A stretch of DNA of 64,000 nucleotides from Mojavia pulchra JT2-VF2. Its GTDB lineage: Bacteria > Cyanobacteriota > Cyanobacteriia > Cyanobacteriales > Nostocaceae. The notes beneath the pieces are model-generated. The model was not told the DNA's origin, made no database searches, and saw only the letters and a list, made by a program, of their open reading frames with translations. Where the stretch lies: the NCBI GenBank assembly GCA_019359325.1, contig JAHHHN010000009.1:124001-188000 (forward strand), read 5' to 3'. Positions 36,577 through 46,000 of the stretch are shown piece by piece; positions within the stretch are counted from its first letter, which is position 1, and each line of letters starts with the position of its first letter. The translations under genes were made by a program, and so were the position numbers.

Positions 36577-37212
36577 ATGAAACTCTTTAAAACTCTTTTG
36601 TTAGTTTTCACACTCTTAGTAAATTTTTTGATTGTCCAACCCTCTTGGGCTGATCCTCCAAGACTCACACAGACACCTGATTATGCTGAAGTTAAACAAG
36701 CGCTAAATGAACTTATACAAGCAAAATCAGCGCCAGCAGAGTCAGGATATACACCAGAACAAATTGAACAAAAAACAGGCGAATTAAATTTGCAAAAATA
36801 CATTCTGGAAACAGCTTTAGAATGGGGGCAATGTCGCAATCAGACCGGGCAAAATTTAGCAGTTTATGCCCATAAAGCCAAGAGAAATCAACAACCGAGT
36901 CTTTACTATTTAGGAAATGGAAAAATTACCGATGATGAATGGAACTGTGACGGTGTTTACTTGCCAGCCGGAGCCAAAATTGCAGGCTTAATTACTGGGG
37001 ATACTCAAGGACAAGAATTAACAGAACCCTTAGCGTTGAAATTTGTACCAGGAACTCAGTTAATCGCTCAAACAAATCCACAAACAGGCGCTATCGAATT
37101 AAATGTTTCTCCTGCAAAAGTATTCAAAGCAGGTGAAACTACTTGGTCAATTCCTAATCTATCCGCAGTAGATATCAGCGCACAATTTCCTAATGCTCCA
37201 ATAGAAGACTAA
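36577..37212 (+). CDS. Secreted protein of unknown function, paralogue A
   Basis: 211 residues with a Sec signal peptide (MKLFKTLLLVFTLLVNFL, cleavage after SWA at about 25). Mature positions contain WGQCRNQT and WNCDGVYLPAG, whose two Cys residues could form a disulfide in the periplasm. A middle coiled segment (EIKQALNELIQAK-like) is followed by a beta-rich C-terminal half with ALKFVPGTQLIAQTNPQTGAI. AGGAG lies 8 bp before the ATG. The next gene is a paralogue. No catalytic motif or known domain is recognised. Confidence 0.75.
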   Translation: MKLFKTLLLVFTLLVNFLIVQPSWADPPRLTQTPDYAEVKQALNELIQAKSAPAESGYTPEQIEQKTGELNLQKYILETALEWGQCRNQTGQNLAVYAHKAKRNQQPSLYYLGNGKITDDEWNCDGVYLPAGAKIAGLITGDTQGQELTEPLALKFVPGTQLIAQTNPQTGAIELNVSPAKVFKAGETTWSIPNLSAVDISAQFPNAPIED

Positions 37213-37302
37213 TGATGATAGAGACGTAAAATCCCATAAGTCAACAAATTTTCCCTCTCTACGCCTCTTTACATAGATGATATTTTTTTCAAGAAGAGAA
37301 CC

Positions 37303-37971
37303 ATGAAATTATTTAACTCCCTTTTGCTGGTCTTAATTATTGTGCTGAATTTTATGTTTGCTGAACCTTCGTTAGCAGACCCACCAAAAATTACGAAAAG
37401 TCCTGATTATGTAGAGGTAACAAAATCACTCGATATTCTTCAGGGTCAACTAGCAGCAACAAAATCTGGACAAGCAAGATCAGAAACTTTGTCAGCCGAA
37501 GACCTCCAGAAAAAAATCGATGAATTGTCGTTTCAAAAATATGCTTTAGAAAAAGGCATCAACTGGGGTCAATGTCGTAATGAAACAGACAAAACAATTG
37601 CTGTTTACGGCCCCAAACCCAAAAAACCGAAAACGCCCTACGATAATACACTCTACTTTTTAGGCGCTGGTCAAGCAACACCAACAAATTGGGATTGTCA
37701 GGGTATTTATTTACCAAACGACACCAAACTTACTAGTTTAAACACTGACCCCAACCAACAATTAGAAGGTGCTATAGCTATCAAAATATTCAAAGGAACG
37801 CAATTGATAGCTAAGAACGATCCAGAAACAGGTGCGTTGGAGTTAAATATTTCCCCCAGTAAATTTTTCAAGTCTGGTGAGATTAACTGGTATATTCCCA
37901 ATGTATCCGAAAGAAATATCGCTTTTAGAGTTCCTGATGTTCCTTTAGGTGGGGAAGAAGAAACTGATTAA
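37303..37971 (+). CDS. Secreted protein of unknown function, paralogue B
   Basis: 222 residues; clearly homologous to the preceding gene over its full length. Shared features are MKLFxxLLLV signal peptide, DPPKITKSPDYVEV, WGQCRNET, WDCQGIYLPN, GTQLIAKNDPETGALELN and a C-terminal VPD. It has an extra Lys/Pro-rich insert (PKPKKPKTPYD) in the middle. Together they form a tandem duplication of a periplasmic or extracellular protein. Spacing between the two genes is 90 bp. Confidence 0.75.
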   Translation: MKLFNSLLLVLIIVLNFMFAEPSLADPPKITKSPDYVEVTKSLDILQGQLAATKSGQARSETLSAEDLQKKIDELSFQKYALEKGINWGQCRNETDKTIAVYGPKPKKPKTPYDNTLYFLGAGQATPTNWDCQGIYLPNDTKLTSLNTDPNQQLEGAIAIKIFKGTQLIAKNDPETGALELNISPSKFFKSGEINWYIPNVSERNIAFRVPDVPLGGEEETD

Positions 37972-37988
37972 AGCATAAGATACAAAAT

Positions 37989-38016
37989 GTAGAGACGCTA
38001 CACGTAGCGTCTCTAC
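37989..38016. repeat. Hairpin repeat (TAGAGACG type)
   Basis: GTAGAGACGCTA and TAGCGTCTCTAC pair around CACG, forming a 12-bp stem. This is a common cyanobacterial intergenic palindrome. It may also act as a terminator for the paralogue gene. Confidence 0.65.
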
Positions 38017-38045
38017 AAATAGGATATTTGTAAGAGGCTTAACCT

Positions 38046-38879
38046 GTGAATATTCTGGAATTTTCTTTATTAGTTTGGGTTGGTTCATTTACCGCTGGTT
38101 TAATAGGTGCATTAACTGGTTTGGGCGGCGGAGTTGTAATTGTTCCTTTATTAACTTCAGTATTTGGTGTCGATATCCGTTATGCAGTTGGCGCTTCTTT
38201 AGTGTCTGTAATTGCAACTTCTTTAGGGGCAGCATCTACATATATTAAACAGGGTTACACCAATTTACGGCTGGGAATGTTTTTAGAAGTAGCAACAACA
38301 ACAGGGGCTATCATAGGAGCCACAATTGCTACTAGTTTTTCTGTAAAAGCACTAACAATCGTGCTAGCAATTATCCTACTTTATTCTGCATATCTCTCAC
38401 AACAACCCAAACGCCAAGAACCAGAAAACGAATCAGAAGATGCCTTAGCAAGTTATTTGGAATTAAATGGTGCTTACCCAACAGCTGATGGGTTCATAAC
38501 TTATCAAGTTCATGCTGTTCCAGGTGGTTTTGCTGTCATGTTTGTATCTGGAATAATTTCTGGATTACTTGGTATTGGTTCAGGTGCATTTAAGGTTCTG
38601 GCAATGGACAACGTGATGCGTATTCCATTTAAAGTATCTACAACCACCAGTAATTTTATGATTGGTGTGACAGCAGCAGCTTCAGCAGGAGTTTATTTAG
38701 CAAGGGGTTATATCGATCCTGGGCTGTCAATGCCTGTAATGCTGGGAGTCCTACCTGGTGCTTTTTTAGGAGCAAAAATTCTTATAGGTACTAAAACGCA
38801 AGTTTTAAGAATGATCTTCAGTTTTGTATTAATCGCAATGGCGCTGAAAATGGTTTACAACAGTGTGATTGGGGCGTAA
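38046..38879 (+). CDS. TSUP-family (TauE/SafE) membrane transporter
   Basis: 277 residues with a GTG start at 38046. About eight membrane segments occur in two internally similar halves. The half-repeats have GALTGLGGGVVIVPLL and GLLGIGSGAFKVLA, the glycine-rich motifs of the TauE/SafE (DUF81) family. Such proteins export sulfite or other organosulfur anions, or act in metal/sulfur handling. The following gene starts 3 bp later and encodes a DUF1634 protein, a known genomic partner of this branch. Confidence 0.9.
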   Translation: MNILEFSLLVWVGSFTAGLIGALTGLGGGVVIVPLLTSVFGVDIRYAVGASLVSVIATSLGAASTYIKQGYTNLRLGMFLEVATTTGAIIGATIATSFSVKALTIVLAIILLYSAYLSQQPKRQEPENESEDALASYLELNGAYPTADGFITYQVHAVPGGFAVMFVSGIISGLLGIGSGAFKVLAMDNVMRIPFKVSTTTSNFMIGVTAAASAGVYLARGYIDPGLSMPVMLGVLPGAFLGAKILIGTKTQVLRMIFSFVLIAMALKMVYNSVIGA

Positions 38880-38882
38880 TTA

Positions 38883-39416
38883 ATGGTTTATTTTGATTTA
38901 TTTCGGCGTTCGTTTCCTTTAATACCTAAAAGCGAAGTTGTTGTAGAACCTTTACAGCTATCAGAACCAGATAGCGATATTGAAACGTTAAAACAGCATC
39001 CTAAAAATACAAATGGTGCGCTTAATTTACACAAAAATATTATTAAAAGTGAGAACGAACAAAAATTCGAGAATTTACTGAGTAACTTGCTGAAATTTGG
39101 GGTTTTGATTGCTAGTGCTGTAGTCTTGTTTGGTGGCATAATTTACTTAGTTCACCACGGAAGCGAACCCGCCAAATATCAAGTTTTCCGAGGGGAACCA
39201 TCTCAGTTTCGTTCTTTGAATGGTGTAGTGAAAGCACTTTTGGCAGGTAGTGATCGAGCCATTATTCAACTAGGGCTATTGCTCCTTGTTGCCACTCCCA
39301 TCCTACGTATAGTAATTTCCTTTTTTACTTTCCTCAAAATGCGTAACTGGAAGTTTGTTATTATCACTTTGCTAGTGCTAACTAGCTTGATTTATAGTCT
39401 TGTAGGACGTGCTTAA
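38883..39416 (+). CDS. DUF1634 membrane protein
   Basis: 177 residues. A soluble N-terminus of about 70 residues is followed by three hydrophobic segments (about 74-92, 121-143, 152-175). FGVLIASAVVLFGGIIYLV and LGLLLLVATPILRIVISFFTF match the DUF1634 pattern. It starts 3 bp after the TSUP gene on the same strand. Its function is unknown; pairing with TauE/SafE suggests a subunit or regulator. Confidence 0.85.
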   Translation: MVYFDLFRRSFPLIPKSEVVVEPLQLSEPDSDIETLKQHPKNTNGALNLHKNIIKSENEQKFENLLSNLLKFGVLIASAVVLFGGIIYLVHHGSEPAKYQVFRGEPSQFRSLNGVVKALLAGSDRAIIQLGLLLLVATPILRIVISFFTFLKMRNWKFVIITLLVLTSLIYSLVGRA

Positions 39417-39512
39417 AGCTCTGATAAGGATTTTTTTGGTATTGCTTTGACTAAAATTTGGATTTTATATTAATTAAAATTTGAATTTTCTCAAGGGGCT
39501 GACGCTCTTTGT

Positions 39513-40304
39513 CTAATAAACTAACTTTAGGCTCACCATCATCAATAGAAAGTAAACCATAAACCGCAATGGTTTTTGCGGTGCAATTTGACAAACTTTA
39601 GCTCCTAGTAATACTCCTGGTACTGAGCCAAGCCATATCGGTAATACTAGACTCCAGTCAACTGTTCCCAAGGTAAGATGTCCAAGAGCAGTGAATATTA
39701 ACAGAATTGCAGCTTGGGAAATATCTGTACCAACTAACTTCCGCGTATCCAAACGGAAAAATGCAATCAGCACCAAGGCAAACATTGAACCAGAAGCGAT
39801 ACTTGTTAAACCCACAACACAGCCCAAGAATGCTCCGATACTCACAGTCTGCCAACGTCCTAGTTGAGTAGTTAAATCAAATTTGGGAAGTTCAGGTAGT
39901 TGTAACTGTGGAAAAAAGGTCAGCAGTATCATTTGCACCAACGCCAAAACTGTGACTAACAAAATCGTCACACCCAGCAAGTGCAGCATAATGTTGTTCA
40001 GGTTATGCTCGACCTTGTTTTTAATTAGATGCAGTATTCCTACTCCTATCAAAGAACCAGGAACACTTCCTAATGCCAGCCACTTCACTACTTCTGTATT
40101 GATAGTTTGTTGTTGCAAGTGCTTGATGCTACCTACGACTTTCATCAATGTAGCTGCAACCACATCAGAACTTACTGCTACCGCAGGAGGTACTTGAAAA
40201 ACAAAAATCAACATTGGGGTGATGAGAGAAGCACCACCAATTCCTGTCAGACCAACAACAATACCAACTATGAAGCTGAAAAGAGGCAACAATAAAAAAT
40301 CCAT
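39513..40304 (-). CDS. Second TSUP-family (TauE/SafE) membrane protein
   Basis: 263 residues with seven to eight membrane segments. The two repeats have GLTGIGGASLITPMLIFVF and GLTSIASGSMFALVLIAFF. It is only distantly similar to the gene at 38046 and is on the opposite strand, so it is not a recent local duplicate. No DUF1634 gene accompanies it. Substrate is unknown; sulfur-anion export is the family inference. The start ATG at 40304 has AGGAG nearby. Confidence 0.85.
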   Translation of the reverse strand: MDFLLLPLFSFIVGIVVGLTGIGGASLITPMLIFVFQVPPAVAVSSDVVAATLMKVVGSIKHLQQQTINTEVVKWLALGSVPGSLIGVGILHLIKNKVEHNLNNIMLHLLGVTILLVTVLALVQMILLTFFPQLQLPELPKFDLTTQLGRWQTVSIGAFLGCVVGLTSIASGSMFALVLIAFFRLDTRKLVGTDISQAAILLIFTALGHLTLGTVDWSLVLPIWLGSVPGVLLGAKVCQIAPQKPLRFMVYFLLMMVSLKLVY

Positions 40305-40550
40305 ACTCCTGTCCTTAACCGGGGTTTTGCGAATGCGACTTTGTTTAACTGAAACTAAAAGACTGGTTGTAACGCTGTTGTATACAAGGGTTTGTGCAAC
40401 TGCAAGTTTTGAATAACTGCTGAGAGAAGTGCATAAAATACTAAAACCTGACCAACTTACCGTATTTTATATTTAAAAATAATAAAAGTCTATAGCAGTC
40501 CTAAATCATTCGTGAAAATTTGAGGTTGTTGCAACCCCCCTGGCCTTGGT

Positions 40551-40571
40551 CTACGGTGTACACATATCTCG
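40551..40571 (+). repeat. Solitary TIR of the CTACGGTGTACACA family
   Basis: CTACGGTGTACACATATCTC matches one end of the 166-bp elements. No partner end in inverted orientation was found within 500 bp, so it is a single broken end. Confidence 0.55.
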
Positions 40572-40604
40572 GTCGAAGGTGGGTTTCGTTGCGATTTACC
40601 GATA

Positions 40605-40939
40605 TTGGTGACGATTCACTCTCTAGAACAGCCGCAGTTAGATGTATTACCCATTCTGAGGGCGATCGCACTTATTTTATTAGTGCAACGTCACTGGCGA
40701 TCGCTTACTTATAGGACTTACGCATTCGCAACGAAAAACAAGGCTTTGGGATTGCTTCCCTACGGTCGCAATGACGGAAATACGTTATTGTTGCGTAAGT
40801 CCTGACTTATTTACTCATTACTGTTGCTGGTAGTGCTATTATCAAACGCACAGCCAAAGAATTTTGGCACAGAGTTCGTCCTTATCTATGGGCTTCAGTT
40901 GCACCAGAGTTTGATTATTCATTTCTCACTAAGTTTTAA
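40605..40939 (+). pseudogene. PAP2-family phosphatase remnant, split by a MITE
   Basis: Reading from 40605 gives QLDVLPILRAIALILLVQRH then WRSLTY, is cut by the element at 40713-40804, and resumes as LLITVAGSAIIKRTAKEFW, then HRVRPYLWASVAPEFDYSF, ending at a TAA (40939). KEFWHRVRP is the first PAP2 phosphatase motif (KxxxxxxRP). The second (PSGH) and third motifs are missing because the gene is cut after FDYSF. The 5' part before QLDV is also lost. Removing the MITE and one target copy restores the frame. Confidence 0.85.
40713..40804 (+). mobile_element. ~92-bp MITE, TIR AGGACTTACGCA, with target duplication
   Basis: The element has 12-bp perfect inverted ends AGGACTTACGCA / TGCGTAAGTCCT. 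It is flanked by ACTTAT at 40707-40712 and 40805-40810, a direct target duplication of 5-6 bp. Removing the element and one copy rebuilds a coherent PAP2 frame. Relatives lie at 41490-41636 and 47749-47839. Confidence 0.9.
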
Positions 40940-41005
40940 GCTTAACTAAACCGTGTTGAGTTATAATAAAAACATTGGTACAAATAATATTTTTATTCAA
41001 TTATA

Positions 41006-41275
41006 ATGACTGGCCTAGCTTTAACAAATATCCTCTTAATATTAGGCATTACTTTTCTTTTAATTGCTGTTTTAGGACAATCAAAACTAGGATTCATTGA
41101 AATTAATCCAGGTTGTTTAGGCAGACTATTAGCGTTATTTCTCGGTGTTGCTAGCTTGGCTTTTGCCCTTCTAGGAGGGAATTTTTCTGTAGAAACTATT
41201 GATTTGATCAGAAATTATTTAGCTAAGGCAATTCAACAAAACTTAGTCTCACTTAATGAACTCCTCAATTCTTAG
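41006..41275 (+). CDS. Small membrane protein of unknown function
   Basis: 89 residues with two hydrophobic segments, 7-26 (TNILLILGITFLLIAVLGQS) and 39-58 (RLLALFLGVASLAFALLGG), and an amphipathic C-terminal helix (LIRNYLAKAIQQNLVSL). The loop contains INPGCLGR. No family is recognised. It has no co-directional neighbour in an operon. The following ORF at 41256 is a shadow. Confidence 0.6.
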   Translation: MTGLALTNILLILGITFLLIAVLGQSKLGFIEINPGCLGRLLALFLGVASLAFALLGGNFSVETIDLIRNYLAKAIQQNLVSLNELLNS

Positions 41276-41489
41276 CAACTGCTGTTCGCGTAGCGTCTTT
41301 GCAGGAGATACCCGAAGGGGAACGGGGAACAGGAAAGAGGAAAAATTGAAATGTACGGAATTTGTTCAAAAATTAAATAGGAGTCCTATAGCTATGTTCA
41401 ATCTTGGAGTGGCGAAGCGATTAGAAAGTTGTGGATAGGGTACGAACAGCAAGTTTGTGATCACATTCATAAATCAGGGAGATAATTCC

Positions 41490-41636
41490 AGGACTTACGC
41501 AAAATAATGGAAAAACGAACCGCAAAGGACGCAAAGAACACGTAGACGCGAAGCGGCTTCTCGTTCGCGCAGCGTGCCCGAAGGGCTTAGGATAAGGGTA
41601 GGAATAAGACTTTCAGAGAGTTATTGCGTAAGTCCT
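41490..41636 (+). mobile_element. 147-bp MITE, TIR AGGACTTACGCAA
   Basis: Ends AGGACTTACGCAA and TTGCGTAAGTCCT are perfect inverted repeats. The flanks contain AATTC on both sides (41484 and 41638), a possible 5-bp target duplication. The interior holds CGAACCGCAAAGGACGCAAAG, also found inverted inside the element at 47749. No ORF. Confidence 0.75.
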
Positions 41637-41673
41637 AAATTCAATTGGGTAAAGTAGATAATACTTCAACAGG

Positions 41674-42747
41674 TTATAACCGAATGGGGAGGGAAATGAT
41701 GAATTCTGTACCGCCACGTAGTTGAGATTTACAGGTCAGTTGTCCTCCGTGCTTCTCGACTATAATCTGATAACTAATTGAAAGTCCCATGCCAGTGCCA
41801 ACGCCCCTTGGTTTAGTGGTAAAGAACGTTTCAAAAATTTTTGCTTGGTCTTCAGGGGCAATACCGGAACCGTTATCAGCAATGCGGATAATCACCCAAT
41901 TTTTATCTTGATGTTCGGTGGTAATTGTAATTTGTGGGCTTTCTTGAGTATTGTCCTGTTTCTCCAATGCATCCAGGGCATTGTTAATAATATTCATGAA
42001 CACTTGATAGAGGGAACCAGCAAAACCTTCGATGTTGGGAATGTTACCGTAGCAGCGTTCAATCTGAATACCCTTTTTGATGCGGTTATTAAGAATTAGT
42101 AGTGTACTATCAATACATTCATGCAAATCGACTGTATGAGCTTCTGCTTCATCCAGACGCGAGAAATTTTTCAAACTCAAGACAATTTGCCGCACGCGAT
42201 CGGCACCAAATTTCATTGACTGCAAAAGTTTAGGTAAATCTTCTTCTACAAATTCCACATCAATTTCAGTGGCATATTCTTCTACAGCGAGAGGCGGGTT
42301 AGCAACTTCTTGGCTATAAATGCGTAGCAATTCTAATAATTCGTCTACATATTGAATGGCAGGTTCTAAGTTGCCGTAGATAAAATTCACTGGATTATTA
42401 ATTTCGTGAGCAACACCGGCGACCATTCGTCCTAAGCTAGACATTTTCTCACTTTGGAGCAATTGAGATTCTTGCAGTTTTTGCTGTTGTAAGACCGCTG
42501 CTTTTTGTTCTTCCAGTAGAGATTTAACTCGTTGCAAAGCTTGGTTAAAGGCATTACCAAGTATTCCAATTTCGTCTGTAGTTGTGACAGTGGCTTGCAA
42601 GTCAAAGTTGGCTTCTTGAGTGACTCGCTGCGCCATATTTGTGAGTGCTTGGATAGGAACGGTTATGGTACGGCTGGTAACCAGAGCTAATAAACTAGCG
42701 ATCGCTATTGATAACAAAATACTAACAGCTACAATTTGAATCCGCAC
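41674..42747 (-). CDS. Sensor histidine kinase, 5'-truncated
   Basis: 357 residues from a GTG at 42747. One membrane helix (about 4-22), a HAMP linker (about 24-76, ITVPIQALTNMAQRV), a coiled coil with LLEEQKAAVLQQQKLQ, then HisKA with H-box GVAHEINNPVNF, and HATPase with NIINNALDA (N box), IADNGSGIA (G1) and GTGMGLSIS (G2). Upstream of the start an in-frame TGA stops the frame after ten more plausible codons. In another frame FSEAYEVIAQSYF joins this sequence. So the periplasmic sensor domain was lost and a frameshift remains. The enzyme half may still be active but lacks input. No response regulator is adjacent. Confidence 0.8.
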   Translation of the reverse strand: MRIQIVAVSILLSIAIASLLALVTSRTITVPIQALTNMAQRVTQEANFDLQATVTTTDEIGILGNAFNQALQRVKSLLEEQKAAVLQQQKLQESQLLQSEKMSSLGRMVAGVAHEINNPVNFIYGNLEPAIQYVDELLELLRIYSQEVANPPLAVEEYATEIDVEFVEEDLPKLLQSMKFGADRVRQIVLSLKNFSRLDEAEAHTVDLHECIDSTLLILNNRIKKGIQIERCYGNIPNIEGFAGSLYQVFMNIINNALDALEKQDNTQESPQITITTEHQDKNWVIIRIADNGSGIAPEDQAKIFETFFTTKPRGVGTGMGLSISYQIIVEKHGGQLTCKSQLRGGTEFIISLPIRL

Positions 42748-43028
42748 TTGCTCTGCTTTGCTGGCTAAAAATAGCTTTGTGCGATCACCTCATACGCCTC
42801 AGAGAATGTTTATAAGTTGTATCAATATCGCCCCTAGCATCTTATCTGCCAATGGCGATCGCTAGCTTAATCGCATATCAACATCCTAATTTGAGATTTT
42901 TTGCGTAATAATACATAAGCAAACCTTAGATTTAGAGCATAAATATACATATTTTGTCAACAATTTTATTTAATTTGGCATAGTATTGTGTATACATAAA
43001 AGGCTGAAAGCATTCAAGGGCTACTGAC

Positions 43029-46000
43029 ATGGTTCCAGATACTTGCCCAACGTTACGTAAATTAAAGTTGGTAATTATATTAGCAATCAGTAGTGTGACT
43101 ACTGCATTGAGTCATTCTGCGATCGCTCAGATTGTCCCAGATGCTACATTAGGCATAGAAAGTTCAAAGATAACACCTAATGCCAATGTGCGTGGATTGC
43201 CAGCACTACTGCTAGAAGGTGGAGCAACTAGAGGCGTAAATCTATTTCAGAGCTTTTTTCAATTCAACGTTGGCGACGGACAACGAGTTTACTTTGCTAA
43301 TCCAGCAGGGATTGAAAACATTTTAACTCGCGTCACAGGTAGTGACCCCTCAAAGATTTTCGGCACTTTGGGTGTAGACGGCAGAGCAAATCTATTTTTC
43401 CTCAATCCCAATGGTATTATCTTTGGGCAGAATGCACGCTTAGATATTGCAGGTTCGTTTCTTGGCACTACAGCAAATAGCTTCGTGTTTGACAATGGTT
43501 TAAAGTTCAGCGCCACAAACCCAGAAACAGCACCACTACTTACAGTCAGCTTGCGTCCGGGGTTGCAATTTGGTGCAAATCAATCTGCAAGTATTAGCAA
43601 TTTCGGCAATTTAAACGTAGGGCAAAACCTAACTCTAGTAAGTAGCAATCTTGACTTGCAGAATCAGTTAAATGCAGGCGGAGATTTGACACTGCAAGCT
43701 ACTGATACCCTAAAAGTACGTGATACTGCCGCAAATCCTTTCATTGGCTCCGCTGGTGGGAAGTTAACTGTACAGGGTAATCAAGGAGTAGATATTTTTG
43801 CTCTCAATCATCCCAGCAGTGGCTTCTTCTCTGGTGGTGATATGGTGTTGCGGAGTGCTAACACCGTTGGCGGCGATGCTCATTACTGGGCAGGGGGCAA
43901 TTTTCGCATTGAGCAACTAGACGGTAGCCTTGGCAAGCTTTCCAGCCCTGATGACCCAATTATTCGCGCTAGTGGAGATGTCAGTTTTGATAGCTACACA
44001 GGAGCTTCTTTGCACATATTGGCTGGGGGTGCAGTAAATATTGGCAGTATTACAATCACAGGTGCAGACAGGCCAGAAAACTCAATTAGCGAAGAAGTAC
44101 CGCTATCAATTAGCTTACCTGATGGCACAACTTCTGTTTCTATTCAAGGTGGATCTGAACCAACCTTAGATATTCGCGCCGGCACTACTGCTTTTGGGAC
44201 TCCTAAGCTCACACCAAATTTTATTCCAGGTATTACTGGTATCGTGAATCCTAATGCATCAAGAACAAGTGCAGATATCAATATAGGTAGCATTATTAAT
44301 GCTAACGAAACTTCCACAGGTGAGCCAATAAAAGGGCAGATTTTATTAACCAATCAGTACACACCTAATGGATTACTCGGCAAAATTACAACTGGGTTAA
44401 TTAATACCTTTGGTAATGTCACAATTGATTCGCAAGGTGATATACAAACTACAGATGTAATTGATGTTTCTCTTGGTTTTGACGGTGGTAATAGTATTAG
44501 ATTCATTACCAATGGAAATATAATTACTGGCGGTGATTTACTCTCCGATTCATATAGTGGAAATGGAGGTAATATTACCCTCATTAGTAAGAATGGTGGC
44601 ATCGATACAAGGGCTGGGGCTATAGTTTCTCAGGCTTTTGATGGAGTTGCGGGAGATGTAACTCTTAAGGCTGCTGGTGACATCTACCTCGGTAATATAG
44701 AAGCCAGTTCCTTTAATAGTGGACGAGGTGGTAACGTTAATATTCTGGCAGGAGGCTTGTTCACCTTAGACAATGTTTTTGTCAATAGTGAAACGTATGG
44801 ATCTGGAGATGCAGGCAATATTGATGTTGCTGCTCAGTCTGTTTTTCTTAACAATGGCGCTCAACTCAGAAGTATTTCTAAAGGCAGTGGGAACGGGGGA
44901 AATATCAAGCTTGATATTAGTGGAGATATTCTCATCTCTGGAGTTGGTCAAGCTGGCCCTAGCGGTATATTTGCGTTGACACAACCTAATAGCATTGGCG
45001 ATGGCGGAACAATAGAAGTTAAGGCGGGGGGTACTATATCCTTAAGCGATCGCGCAGAGGTCAAAACAGATAATAATGGTTCTGGTCTGGCGGGATCTAT
45101 TAAAATTACCGCTGGTGACAAAGTGTCAATTGACAATAGTAATGTTACTAGCGAAAGTAACTACAATGATGAGTCTGAATTCTATTCTACTATCGACATC
45201 ACAGCTACAAAAGGGTCGGTATTTCTGAACCAAGCTAGGGTAAGTACTACTAACTTAGGTTTAGGCTATGCAGGCGATATTAGTATTAGTGCCCGTGATG
45301 ATATTTCTATTCTCAATAGTTCCAATTTTCCAGACCAGCCTGAAAGCGAATTAAAAGGAATATTTAGTAATGGGAATTTAGGAAATATCTTTATTGGCTT
45401 TTATCCTGAGGATAGTCCGCTCATTCCTAAAAAAGTCACAATTGACCATTCTTTCTTGACTACTAGTAACCAAGTGGAAGGAGATAATCAAGAAAATATA
45501 CTTGCTAAAGATGCAGGCAATATCTTAGTTAGAACTCTTGGTGACTTATTTCTAACTAGCAGTAATTTTGAAACTGCAACTTATGGCTCAGGTTCTGGAG
45601 GAAATATTTATGTTGAGGCTAACTCAGTGTCTTTGAGCAGCAAAAGTTCTCTTTTGGCTAATACTCTAGAAACTGGAAAAGCAGGAAGCGTAACTGTTCA
45701 AACAACTGGTGGCGCAGTCTCGCTTTCTGAAAGTAGTATCAACACTGGTAGCGATGATGAAATTCCCACAGATCCTAAAAATTTATTAAATCAAGAAGGC
45801 CAAGGCGGTGGTGATATTAATATCACTACTGCTGCTTTATTTTTAACAAACAACTCTCTTCTAAATGCTAGTACCTTTGGCTCTGGGCACAGCGGTAATG
45901 TCTATATTACGGCAGATAAGACAGTATCTTTTACAGATGGATCTATTTTAAATGCTAGAACTTATCTGGCGGGAAATGCTGGTAATGTTGATATCACAAC

